From Gemmatimonadota bacterium (GTDB taxonomy: Bacteria > Gemmatimonadota > Gemmatimonadetes > Gemmatimonadales > GWC2-71-9): a stretch of 34,037 bases of DNA. The stretch lies in NCBI GenBank assembly GCA_003222135.1, contig QHUM01000038.1, forward strand, positions 1 to 34,037. Reading direction: 5' to 3'. A program made the position numbers and the translations under genes. Under the pieces are notes generated by a model. The model was not told the origin of the DNA and searched no databases. It worked only from the letters and a program-made list of their open reading frames with translations. Shown here in pieces: positions 7,580 to 17,012 of the stretch (position 1 is its first letter; each line of letters opens with the position of its first letter).

Positions 7580-10069
7580 ATGCGACACCTCACGCTGGCC
7601 TTCCGCACCCTCTTCAAGACCCCGTTCGTCACTGGCATCGCGGTCGTTTCGCTCGCGCTCGGCATCGGCGCCAACGCAGCCATCTTCTCCCTCTTCGACC
7701 AGATCCTGCTTCGCCCCCTCCCGGTGCCGGAGCCGGACCGGCTCGTCAACCTCGCGGCTCCGGGTCTCAAACCCGGTTCTCAGTCGTGCGGGCAGGCGGG
7801 AGACTGCGACGTGGTGTTCAGCTACCCGATGTTCCGGGACCTCGAGCGGGCTCAGTCCGTATTCACGGGACTCGCGGCGCATTTGGCGTTCGGCGTCAGT
7901 CTGTCCTATCGCGACCGGCCGACGACGGGAGACGGGATGTACGTCTCAGGCTCGTACTTCCCGACCCTCGGCCTGCGCCCGGCCCTGGGACGCCTCCTCG
8001 GGCCGACCGACGACCAGAGCATCGGCACCAACTACGTCGCGGTGCTCGGGTACGGCTATTGGCAGTCACACTTCGGGAGCGATCCTCGTGTCTTGGGTCG
8101 CCCTCTCGTCGTCAATGGACAGGCCATGACGATCGTGGGCGTCGCTCCACGGGATTTTCAAGGGACCACGCTCGGCGTCCGGCCGCTGGTGTTCGTGCCG
8201 ATCAGCATGAGGGGTGTGCTAGAGCCTGGATTCCGCGGGTTCGAGAATCGTCAAAGCTACTGGGCTTATCTCTTCGGGCGCCTGAAGCCGGAAGTGTCTC
8301 TGACTCAGGCGAGCGCTGGGCTCAACGCGGTCTACCATCCCATCGTCACCGACGTCGAGGCGCCGCTCCAAAAGGGCATCAGCGACCAGCAGATGACCCA
8401 GTTCCGAGCGAAGCAGGTCGTGGTCACGCCGGGACGGCGGGGTCAGAGCTCGATGCACCGGGACGCGCAGGCACCCTTGCTCATGCTGTTCGGCGTCACC
8501 GCGATCGTGCTGCTCATCGCGTGCGCCAATATCGCGAATCTCCTGCTCGCGCGGGGCGCCGGACGCAACATGGAGATGGGCGTCCGTTTGGCCCTGGGCG
8601 CCCGCCGCAGCCAGCTCATCACCCAACTGCTCACCGAATCGGTGCTCCTCGCCTCCCTGGGCGCGCTCGCCGGTTTGATCGTGGCCAACTGGACTCTGAC
8701 GGGCATCGCGGTCCTCGCTCCGCCCGAGCTTACGGTCACGCTCGGGTTCGGCCTCCGGCCCGTGGTGCTCCTGTTCGCCGCCGCGCTCGCGCTCGCCACG
8801 GGGATCGTGTTCGGCGTGTTCCCGGCCTGGCACAGCACCCGCACGGAGCTGGTCACGATGATTCGCGCCAACGCCGGCCAGATCTCGGGGGCACAGGGCG
8901 CCGCCCGGTTCCGGGCGTCGCTGGTCACCGTCCAGCTCGCCCTGGCCACTACGCTGCTCATCGCCGCGGGGCTGTTCGTGAAGAGCCTGGTCAACGTGAC
9001 TCGGGTGGATCTGGGGATGCGGGTCGACGACGTGGTCACATTCAGGCTCGCGCCCGAACGGAGCGGGTACGATAGCACTCGCGCGCTCCTACTCTATGAT
9101 CGCGTGGAAGACGCGGTGGGCGCGATCCCCGAAGTGAACGGCGTTACCAGCTCGATGGTCCCGCTCCTGGCCGGGGCCAACTGGGGCTCGGACGTCAACG
9201 TGCAAGGGTTCCAGTCCGGGCCCGACGTGGACAGGAATGCGCGGTTCAATGAGGTCGGCGCCGGTTACTTCGCCGCCCTAGGCGTGCAGCTGCGCTCCGG
9301 CCGCGAGTTCACCCGGGCGGACCGCCAGGGGGCGCCCCGCGTCGCCGTCGTGAACCAGGCCTTCGAGAAGAAGTTCAACCTCGGTCAGGGCGCTGTGGGC
9401 ACGTTCATGTCCGTCGGGCCCGGCCCGCTGAATATCCAGATCGTCGGTGTGATCCCCGACGTCAAGTACAGCGCTGTCAAGCAGGCGGCGCCGCCGATGT
9501 TCTACACTCCGTGGCGTCAGGATACGCACGTCGGAACCATGAACTTTTACGTGCGGTCCCCCCAAGCCGATGCGCTACTGCGCGCGCTCCCGGCCGTCCT
9601 CAAGACGATCGACGCAGGCCTTCCGATGGACGGCCTCAAGACCATGCCAGCGCAGATCCGAGACAACGTCTCCGTGGACCGGCTGATCAGCGTCCTGTCG
9701 GCAGCGTTCGCGGTGCTCGCCACGCTGCTCGCCGCGGTGGGTCTGTATGGCGTCCTGGCCTACAGCGTGGCCCAGCGTACGCGCGAGATCGGTGTGCGCA
9801 TGGCCCTGGGTGCGGACGCAGGCCGGGTGCGCGCGATGGTGCTGCGCCAGATGTCGGGGATGATGCTGGTGGGCGGTGGGATCGGCCTCGCGGGGGCGCT
9901 CGGTTTGGGACGCGCCGCCCGTTCGCTGCTCTACGGGCTCGAAGGCCACGATCCCGTGGTGTTCGCGCTCGCCGCCGCGCTGCTCACCCTAGTGGCGCTC
10001 GGCGCGGTGTACGTCCCAGCCCGACGCGCCTCACGCGTGGATCCGGTGCGGGCACTGCGCTACGAGTAG
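7580..10069 (+). CDS. ADOP-type ABC transporter permease (full length)
   Basis: This complete 829-residue permease has two MacB_PCD/FtsX units. It begins MRHLTLAFRTLFKTPFVT with the ALGIGANAAIFSLFDQILLRPLP motif. A large periplasmic domain follows, then an FtsX core containing IACANIANLLLARGAGRNMEMGVRLALGARR. After a second periplasmic domain (about residues 480-690) comes a C-terminal FtsX core with VAQRTREIGVRMALGADAGRV, ending VDPVRALRYE. Unlike the minus-strand set it has no ATPase or adaptor next to it, so it is an orphan and would have to borrow an ATPase. It is preceded by a sigma-54-like promoter and the shared dyad. It converges on the toxin-antitoxin genes with an 11-base gap and no visible terminator. 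The substrate is unknown. Confidence 0.95.
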   Translation: MRHLTLAFRTLFKTPFVTGIAVVSLALGIGANAAIFSLFDQILLRPLPVPEPDRLVNLAAPGLKPGSQSCGQAGDCDVVFSYPMFRDLERAQSVFTGLAAHLAFGVSLSYRDRPTTGDGMYVSGSYFPTLGLRPALGRLLGPTDDQSIGTNYVAVLGYGYWQSHFGSDPRVLGRPLVVNGQAMTIVGVAPRDFQGTTLGVRPLVFVPISMRGVLEPGFRGFENRQSYWAYLFGRLKPEVSLTQASAGLNAVYHPIVTDVEAPLQKGISDQQMTQFRAKQVVVTPGRRGQSSMHRDAQAPLLMLFGVTAIVLLIACANIANLLLARGAGRNMEMGVRLALGARRSQLITQLLTESVLLASLGALAGLIVANWTLTGIAVLAPPELTVTLGFGLRPVVLLFAAALALATGIVFGVFPAWHSTRTELVTMIRANAGQISGAQGAARFRASLVTVQLALATTLLIAAGLFVKSLVNVTRVDLGMRVDDVVTFRLAPERSGYDSTRALLLYDRVEDAVGAIPEVNGVTSSMVPLLAGANWGSDVNVQGFQSGPDVDRNARFNEVGAGYFAALGVQLRSGREFTRADRQGAPRVAVVNQAFEKKFNLGQGAVGTFMSVGPGPLNIQIVGVIPDVKYSAVKQAAPPMFYTPWRQDTHVGTMNFYVRSPQADALLRALPAVLKTIDAGLPMDGLKTMPAQIRDNVSVDRLISVLSAAFAVLATLLAAVGLYGVLAYSVAQRTREIGVRMALGADAGRVRAMVLRQMSGMMLVGGGIGLAGALGLGRAARSLLYGLEGHDPVVFALAAALLTLVALGAVYVPARRASRVDPVRALRYE

Positions 10070-10079
10070 CTGCGCTCCC

Positions 10080-10448
10080 TCACGCCCACACCACCGGCAC
10101 ACGATACGGCTCGAACGCCCGATCCGACGTGAAGATCGTGAGCCCTTCATCCAGCGCCTGCACGATGAGGAGACGGTCGAACGGGTCGGGGTGATGCAGC
10201 GGTAACTCGCGCAGCAGGTCACCGTGACGCATGGTCGCTGACAGCGCGACAAAACCGTTCCGCGCCACGATCTCGTCCACGGTGTCCTTAAGCTCCAGCT
10301 TGCCCAGGGCCCGCTTGATGGCGATCTCCCACGCGCTGATGGCGCTCACTACAACAAGCTCGGCCCGCTGCACCGTGCGAACGGCAGCGGGCCGAAGCTT
10401 CTTCAGGTGCCACCGAACCAGCGCGTTGGTGTCGAGCAGCAGCCTCAC
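10080..10448 (-). CDS. PIN-domain toxin, VapC-like ribonuclease
   Basis: This 122-residue PIN-domain protein is the predicted toxin of a type II toxin-antitoxin pair. The acidic metal-binding set is present: Asp6 in LLLDTNALV, Glu41 in AISAWEIAIK, Asp91 in HPDPFDRLL and Asp109 in TSDRAF. PIN toxins cleave RNA (tRNA, rRNA or mRNA) with Mg2+ or Mn2+. It starts with GTG, overlapping the antitoxin TGA by four bases (GTGA), so the two are translationally coupled. The WEIAIKRALGKL pattern places it with the group that normally pairs with Phd/YefM antitoxins, which agrees with its neighbour. The RNA target cannot be read from the sequence. Confidence 0.9.
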   Translation of the reverse strand: MRLLLDTNALVRWHLKKLRPAAVRTVQRAELVVVSAISAWEIAIKRALGKLELKDTVDEIVARNGFVALSATMRHGDLLRELPLHHPDPFDRLLIVQALDEGLTIFTSDRAFEPYRVPVVWA

Positions 10449-10723
10449 TCGGATTCGCCGGTAAACAACCGCAGGACTTCGGGCGGTAGCGGCGCGTCGA
10501 AGTCGTCGGCGATCCAGCCCCTCCCCTTCCCTGATCCGTACTTGCGCAGGCGGCGGGTGTCCTTGGGCGCGAGCGGGACCAGGCGGGCCTTGGGCTTCCC
10601 GGACTTGGCGATGACGATCTCCCTTCCCTGGGCGGCCTGCTCGACCAGCTCGGAGAGATGGGTCTTCGCCTCGTACAGGCTCACGGGCTCTCGCACCGAA
10701 GGGGTTTTCTTGCGACGACGCAT
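10445..10723 (-). CDS. Phd/YefM-family antitoxin
   Basis: This 92-residue protein is the antitoxin of the PIN toxin that follows it. The N-terminal core SLYEAKTHLSELVEQAAQGREIVIAKSGKPKARLVPL (residues about 15-52) is the DNA-binding, dimerising Phd fold. The C-terminal part, Arg-rich and then acidic (WIADDFDAPLPPEVLRLF), would bind and block the toxin. ATG 10723 has no Shine-Dalgarno sequence before it; instead a -10-like TAGCGT sits six bases upstream, so the mRNA is probably leaderless. The palindrome at 10742-10758 overlaps the -35 box, as expected for autorepression. Confidence 0.9.
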   Translation of the reverse strand: MRRRKKTPSVREPVSLYEAKTHLSELVEQAAQGREIVIAKSGKPKARLVPLAPKDTRRLRKYGSGKGRGWIADDFDAPLPPEVLRLFTGESE

Positions 10724-10729
10724 GTGCGA

Positions 10730-10758
10730 ACGCTACCGCATTTGACCAAATTGGTCAA
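10730..10758 (-). promoter_or_regulatory. Promoter and palindromic operator of the toxin-antitoxin pair
   Basis: The palindrome has 8-bp arms TTGACCAA and TTGGTCAA around one base (10742-10758). On the minus strand its end supplies a -35 box TTGACC (10758-10753). A 17-bp spacer and a -10 box TAGCGT (10735-10730) follow, and the antitoxin ATG begins six bases later. An operator over the -35 box fits conditional autorepression by an antitoxin-toxin complex. It lies only three bases beyond the ilvD stop codon. Confidence 0.65.
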
Positions 10759-10760
10759 GC

Positions 10761-12437
10761 TCACCCATCCGTCACGGCGCCGAGGCTCGAGCTCGACACC
10801 AGCTTCGCGTACTTCGCCAACACCCCCGACGTGTAGGCCGGCGCGTGCGGCTTCCAGCTCGCTCGGCGCCGCGCCAACTCCGCCTCCGACAAGTCCACGT
10901 CGAGGCGCCGGCGCTCCGCGTCGATGGTGACGCGATCTCCCTCCCGCACCAGTGCGATCGGTCCGCCGACCGCCGCCTCGGGCGAGACGTGGCCGACCAC
11001 GAGACCGTACGTCCCGCCGGAGAATCGGCCGTCGGTGATGAGCCCGACCGCGTCCCCCAGCCCGGCCCCGATGAGCGCCGACGTGGGAGAGAGCATCTCT
11101 CGCATCCCCGGACCGCCCTTCGGACCTTCGTAGCGAATCACGATCACGTCGCCGCGCTGCACGCGTCCTTTGAGAATCGCTTCGAGACACGCCTCCTCGG
11201 AGTCGAATACGCGCGCCGGGCCGGTCATCTTGAGCGCCTTCACACCGGAGATCTTCGCGACGCCCCCTTCTGGAGCGAGGTTCCCGCGCAAGATCGCAAG
11301 GTGCCCCTGGGCGTAGAGCGGCCGCTCCCATGGCCGGATCACTTCCTGATCGCGCCGCGGCGAGTCGGGAACGTCTTTCAGCACCTCGGCGATCGTGCGA
11401 CCGGTGATCGAGAGCGCGTCGCCGTGCAGCACACCGTGCGTCAGCAAAATCTTCATCACCTGGGGGATCCCGCCGGCCCGGTGCAGATCGGTGGCGACGA
11501 ATCGGCCCGAGGGCTTGAGATCGCACAGCACGGGAACCCGCCCGCGGACCGTCTCGAAGTCGTCGAGCACGAGCGGCACACCCGCCGCCCGGGCGATGGC
11601 GAGTAGATGCAGCACGGCATTGGTCGAGCCGCCGATCGCCATCGTGACGGAGATGGCATTCTCGAACGCCTGACGCGTCAGGACCTGGCGCGGCCGCAGG
11701 TCCCGCCGGATGGCTTCCACCAGCGCCACCGCCGATTGCGCTGCGCTTTCGGCCTTCTCGGCGTCCTCGGCCGCCATGGTGGAGGAGTACGGCAGGCTCA
11801 TCCCCATCGCCTCGATCACCGAGGACATCGTGTTCGCCGTGAACATCCCGCCGCACGAGCCGGCACCGGGGCAGGCGTGGCGCTCGACCTCGAGCAGCTC
11901 GGCGGCGTCGATCTTGCCGGCGCTGAATTCACCCACCGCTTCGAACGCGCTCACGACCGTCAGGTCGCGGCCACCGTAATGGCCGGGCTTGATCGTCCCG
12001 CCGTACACGAACACCGCCGGGATGTTGAGGCGCGCGATCGCGATCATCGCGCCGGGCATGTTCTTGTCACACCCGCCCACGGCGAGCACGCCGTCCATAC
12101 ACTGCGCGGCGCACACGGTCTCGACCGAGTCGGCGATCACCTCGCGGGAGACGAGCGAGTACTTCATCCCCTCGGTCCCCATCGAGATCCCGTCGCTCAC
12201 CGTGATCGTGCCGAACAGCTGCGGCATTACGCCCAGCGACCGCAGCGTGGCCTCGGCGCGCCGCGCCAGCACGTCGAGCCCGAGGTTGCACGGAGTCAGG
12301 GTGCTGTACGCGTTGGCGACACCCACGATCGGCTTGTCAAAATCCGCATCCCCGAAGCCCACGGCTCGGAGCATGGCCCGGTTCGGCGCCCGTTGGACAC
12401 CCTCTGTGATCGTTCGGCTACGGAGCTTGTCCGTCAT
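10761..12437 (-). CDS. ilvD: Dihydroxy-acid dehydratase
   Basis: IlvD dehydrates 2,3-dihydroxyisovalerate and 2,3-dihydroxy-3-methylvalerate to the 2-keto acids in valine and isoleucine synthesis. It carries an Fe-S cluster. The 558-residue protein shows [21 protein letters not shown] at the N-terminus, GCDKNMPG and [15 protein letters not shown] with cluster cysteines, [12 protein letters not shown], and [10 protein letters not shown] near the C-terminus. I placed the start at ATG 12437 (MTDKLRSR), which forms an ATGA overlap with the leuB stop. A longer frame upstream only reads through the heptamer palindrome and is not native. No Shine-Dalgarno sequence is visible, so initiation probably depends on coupling to leuB. 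It is the last gene of the operon; no terminator is seen before the toxin-antitoxin operator. Confidence 0.96.
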   Translation of the reverse strand: MTDKLRSRTITEGVQRAPNRAMLRAVGFGDADFDKPIVGVANAYSTLTPCNLGLDVLARRAEATLRSLGVMPQLFGTITVSDGISMGTEGMKYSLVSREVIADSVETVCAAQCMDGVLAVGGCDKNMPGAMIAIARLNIPAVFVYGGTIKPGHYGGRDLTVVSAFEAVGEFSAGKIDAAELLEVERHACPGAGSCGGMFTANTMSSVIEAMGMSLPYSSTMAAEDAEKAESAAQSAVALVEAIRRDLRPRQVLTRQAFENAISVTMAIGGSTNAVLHLLAIARAAGVPLVLDDFETVRGRVPVLCDLKPSGRFVATDLHRAGGIPQVMKILLTHGVLHGDALSITGRTIAEVLKDVPDSPRRDQEVIRPWERPLYAQGHLAILRGNLAPEGGVAKISGVKALKMTGPARVFDSEEACLEAILKGRVQRGDVIVIRYEGPKGGPGMREMLSPTSALIGAGLGDAVGLITDGRFSGGTYGLVVGHVSPEAAVGGPIALVREGDRVTIDAERRRLDVDLSEAELARRRASWKPHAPAYTSGVLAKYAKLVSSSSLGAVTDG

Positions 12438-13600
12438 GCGCCCGTGCTCGATTGCGGATTGCGGATTGTGGATTGCGGATTCGATGAGGGGAGTTCCAAT
12501 CCGCAATCCGAAATCCGCAATCCGCAATCATCCAACACCAGATCCGCGATGCGCGAGCCCATCTCGCTCGTGCCGAGAACAGCCTGCCCGGGTGCCGCAA
12601 TGTCCCGCGTCCTCGCCCCGGCCGCGAGCACCGTCGCGATCGCATGGTCCACCGCGTCCGCGGCCTCGGGCAGCTGTAGCCCGTAGCGCAGCAGCATGGC
12701 CGCTGACGCGATCGCACCGATCGGATTAGCCACTCCCTTCCCGGCGATGTCGGGTGCCGACCCGTGGATCGGCTCGAACAACCCAGCGCCTGCGCCAAGC
12801 GACGCCGATGGGAGCAGCCCGAGCGAGCCCACGAGCACCGCCGCCTCGTCGCTCAGGATGTCGCCGAACATGTTCTCGGTCAGCAGCACGTCGAACGCCG
12901 CGGGATCGCTGACGAGCCGCATCGCGGCGTAGTCGACGTACAGGTGCTCCAGTCGGACATCCGCGTACTCGCGGCCGACGGCCGTGACGGTCTCGCGCCA
13001 CAGCTGTGAGACCTCGAGCACGTTGGCCTTGTCGACCGAGGTGACGAGCCGGCGGCGGCGGCGCGCGGCGTCGAACGCCACCCGGGCGACCCGCTCGATC
13101 TCGGGGACGGTGTAGACCAGGGTGTTGATGGCGCGGGCCCCCGCCGCGTCCCGCCCGCGCGGCTCACCGTAATACAACCCGCCGGTGAGCTCCCGTACGA
13201 TCAGGATGTCGACGCCCCGCAGCCGGTCCGGCTTCAAGGGCGAGCGGTCCACCAGGGGCGCGAGCACGGTGACCGGGCGCAGGTTGGCGTACACACCCAG
13301 CAGGGCGCGCAGCCCGAGCAGGCCCGTCTCGGGCTTCAGGTGCCGGGGCGCGTGTTCCAGCCCCGGCACCCCCACCGCGCCGAGCAGCACCGCGTTGGCG
13401 CGGCGGACGGCGGCGCGCGTCTCTTCCGGCAACGGATCGCCCGCGGCCGCGACACCCGCCGCCCCCACGGGGAAATGCGAGAGGGTAAACGTGATCCCGA
13501 AGCGCTGGCCCGCCGCCTGGAGCACGCGCTCGGCTTCTGCGGCCACCTCCGGGCCGATGCCGTCACCCGGCAGCACGGCGATCGAGTACGCGTTCACCAC
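12434..13600 (-). CDS. leuB: 3-isopropylmalate dehydrogenase with repeat-encoded C-terminal tail
   Basis: LeuB oxidatively decarboxylates 3-isopropylmalate with NAD+ in leucine synthesis. Seen in the protein are GDGIGPEV at the N-terminus, [42 protein letters not shown] with the metal-binding aspartates, and [21 protein letters not shown] for NAD. The frame is 388 residues against a usual 350-365. The surplus is the last 31 or so residues after [10 protein letters not shown], encoded by the ATTGCGG palindrome (12451-12528); its two arms translate to related peptides ([10 protein letters not shown] and [10 protein letters not shown]). The start is GTG 13600, directly after a GGGAGAC repeat that provides GGAG at a workable distance; a second GTG follows immediately. 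It overlaps leuD by seven bases and ends in an ATGA overlap with ilvD. Confidence 0.95.
   Translation of the reverse strand: MVNAYSIAVLPGDGIGPEVAAEAERVLQAAGQRFGITFTLSHFPVGAAGVAAAGDPLPEETRAAVRRANAVLLGAVGVPGLEHAPRHLKPETGLLGLRALLGVYANLRPVTVLAPLVDRSPLKPDRLRGVDILIVRELTGGLYYGEPRGRDAAGARAINTLVYTVPEIERVARVAFDAARRRRRLVTSVDKANVLEVSQLWRETVTAVGREYADVRLEHLYVDYAAMRLVSDPAAFDVLLTENMFGDILSDEAAVLVGSLGLLPSASLGAGAGLFEPIHGSAPDIAGKGVANPIGAIASAAMLLRYGLQLPEAADAVDHAIATVLAAGARTRDIAAPGQAVLGTSEMGSRIADLVLDDCGLRISDCGLELPSSNPQSTIRNPQSSTGA
12451..12528. repeat. Palindromic heptamer element, ATTGCGG family (copy 1, inside leuB 3' end)
   Basis: Left arm 12451-12481 is 4.4 tandem copies of ATTGCGG. Right arm 12498-12528 is its reverse complement. 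Twenty-nine of 31 positions can pair across a 16-nt loop, which would make a very stable hairpin in the mRNA. It lies wholly inside the leuB frame, just before the leuB/ilvD overlap. I see no clear target duplication here. Confidence 0.85.
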
Positions 13601-14210
13601 GTCTCCCGCCTCCCGTCTCCCCTCTCCCGGCCTCTCTCGAATGCCACTATGCGACTTTCCTCGAGCAGCGTGCGCCCGATCTCATCGAGACCGTGCAGCA
13701 GCATCTCCCGGCGGTACGCGTCGATGGCGAACGGAGCGGCGAAACCGGCGCCGTCTTCCACGCGCTGCTCGACGAGATCGATCGACAACCGATAGGCACC
13801 GCTCGCGGCCGCGTGGCGGCGCAGCAGCTCGACGATCTCCTGGGATGAGAGGCGCACCGGCAACACGCCGTTCTGGCAACAGTTCGCGTAGAAGATATCC
13901 GCGAACGACGGGGCGAGGATGGCGCGGAAGCCATACTCGCGCAACGCCCACACCGCGTGCTCCCGCGACGAGCCGCACCCGAAGTTCGCCCCGGCCACGA
14001 GGACGGTCGCGCCCTGGGCTTCGGGCCGGTTGAGCTCGAAGCCTGAGTTCACGCTGCCATCGGGCCGGAACCGCCAATCGTAGAACAGGGCGGGACCGAA
14101 GCCGGTGCGCTCCACCCGCTTCAGGAACTGCTTCGGAATGATCTGGTCGGTGTCCACGTCGGCGCGCGGCAGCGCGGCCACAGCGCCGGTGTGGCGGACG
14201 AAAGGCTCGA

Positions 14211-14214
<4 letters not shown>
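13594..14214 (-). CDS. leuD: 3-isopropylmalate dehydratase small subunit
   Basis: LeuD is the swivel-domain subunit that joins LeuC to isomerise 2- to 3-isopropylmalate. The 206-residue protein has [15 protein letters not shown] near the N-terminus, [17 protein letters not shown] (the conserved substrate loop), and [18 protein letters not shown]. The start is GTG 14214, giving a GTGA overlap with the leuC stop; longer frames upstream lie inside leuC and do not look like the family. The C-terminal tail [11 protein letters not shown] is encoded by the GGGAGAC tandem repeat, and its stop lies seven bases inside leuB. Everything around it points to translational coupling. Confidence 0.95.
13601..13628. 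repeat. Tandem heptamer repeat, GGGAGAC family (leuD/leuB junction)
   Basis: Four consecutive 7-bp units (GTCTCCC, GCCTCCC, GTCTCCC, CTCTCCC on the plus strand) lie directly before the leuB GTG. On the coding strand the units are GGGAGAC-like and supply the only Shine-Dalgarno-like GGAG for leuB. They also encode the last residues of LeuD. There is no inverted partner arm nearby. Confidence 0.7.
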
Positions 14215-15655
<1,441 letters not shown>

Positions 15656-15659
<4 letters not shown>

Positions 15660-16738
15660 GGCGCGACGGCGGCTCCTCGGGGCTTCGTCGGCGGGACCGG
15701 CGGAGGTGGCGTCGCGGGTACGGCTGCCCGCCGTCCTTCTTCCGTCCACGGCATCATGGCGCGCAGCCGCGCCCCCACGCGCTCGATGGGATGCTCGGCC
15801 TCGGCCCGGCGCAGCGCCTGGAAGCGGGCGGCGCCGCCGCGCGTCTCGCCGATCCACTCGCGCGCGAAGCTGCCGGACTGGATGTCGGCCAGCATGCGCC
15901 GCATCGCGGCCCGCACCTCGTCGGTGACGATCTTGGGGCCACGCGTGTAGTCGCCGTACTCCGCCGTATCGCTGATCGAACGCCGCATGAAGCCCATCCC
16001 GCCGCGATACATCAGATCGACGATCAACTTCAGCTCGTGCAGGCACTCGAAGTAGGCGATCTCCGGCGCGTACCCGGCGTTGGTCAGCGTCTCGAAGCCC
16101 GCCTGGACGAGCGCGGTCACGCCGCCGCACAGCACGGCTTGCTCGCCGAACAGATCGGTTTCCGTCTCCTCTTTGAACGACGTCTCGAGCACCCCCGCTC
16201 GGGTACAGCCGATCCCCGCGGCATAGGCGAGGGCGTCAGCGAGCGCGTGGCCGCTGGCGTCGCGCTGCACCGCCACGAGGGCGGGAACGCCGCGGCCCGC
16301 CTGGTACTCGCTGCGCACCATGTGGCCGGGGGACTTGGGCGCGATCATCGCCACGTCGACCGAGGGCGGCGGCACGATCTCGCCGAAATGGATGTTGAAG
16401 CCGTGCGCGAACAGCAGCGTCTTTCCCGGCCCGAGCGTCCGGGCGATGCCGGCTTCGTACACGGCGCGCGCCTCCTGGTCGGGAACGAGCACCATCACGA
16501 CGTTGGCGGCTGCCGCGGCGTCGGCGATCGGCCGCACGTCCAGACCCTCCGCCCGCGCGCGCTCCCAGGACGCTCCGCCCGGGCGCAGCCCGACGATCAC
16601 CCGCACCCCGCTGTCGCGCAGGTTGAGCGCATGCGCGTGACCCTGACTGCCGTATCCGATGACGGCGACCACGCGATCCCGCAGCCGGGTCGGGTCGGCG
16701 TCCGCGTCGTAGAAGACGCGCACTCCTGCCGTACTCAT
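15656..16738 (-). CDS. ilvC: Ketol-acid reductoisomerase
   Basis: IlvC converts acetolactate and acetohydroxybutyrate to the dihydroxy acids using NAD(P)H and Mg2+. The 360-residue class I (short) enzyme shows the nucleotide-binding [35 protein letters not shown] and, in the knotted C-terminal domain, [15 protein letters not shown] and [20 protein letters not shown]. Both Mg2+-binding acidic motifs (DLFGEQ and ECLHE) are intact. The C-terminus is a Pro/Ala/Arg-rich tail of about 30 residues beyond the usual end. Start ATG 16738 overlaps the ilvN stop (ATGA), and its own stop overlaps leuC (GTGA). Confidence 0.97.
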
Positions 16739-17004
16739 GATTGCACCTCCCTAGTGGAGTCTTCGGTCGCCGCCAGCACGACATCGCGTACGCCGACGAT
16801 CTTGTGGAACTGCTGCGCGACGCGATCCGCGGTGGCGGCGTCCGCCTTCAAAATGAACGTCAGCTGCGATACCCCCGCGGTAGCGGTGGGCCGCAGCGCG
16901 AGACGCTCGATCGGAACATTACGCCGGCGCAGCACACCGACGGCGCGATTCAACGTCAGCAGCGCGTCGTCGAGCAGCACCGCGACGGTATGCGAGACCG
17001 GCAT
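16735..17004 (-). CDS. ilvN: Acetolactate synthase small (regulatory) subunit, short ACT-domain form
   Basis: This 89-residue protein is one ACT domain ([33 protein letters not shown]). It lacks the C-terminal domain found in the 160-residue IlvH type, so it resembles the short IlvM/IlvN form. These subunits activate the catalytic subunit and often give feedback inhibition by valine or other branched-chain amino acids. Here the ligand is not predictable, because the usual Gly-rich effector loop is poorly conserved. ATG 17004 is eight bases after the ilvB stop. Longer frames upstream lie inside ilvB and are rejected. Confidence 0.88.
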   Translation of the reverse strand: MPVSHTVAVLLDDALLTLNRAVGVLRRRNVPIERLALRPTATAGVSQLTFILKADAATADRVAQQFHKIVGVRDVVLAATEDSTREVQS

Positions 17005-17012
17005 GGGGTGGC

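Noticed and set aside
12438..12527. Upstream extension of ilvD through the palindrome.
   Set aside because: The extra residues are repeat-encoded; the family N-terminus begins exactly at ATG 12437, which overlaps the leuB stop.
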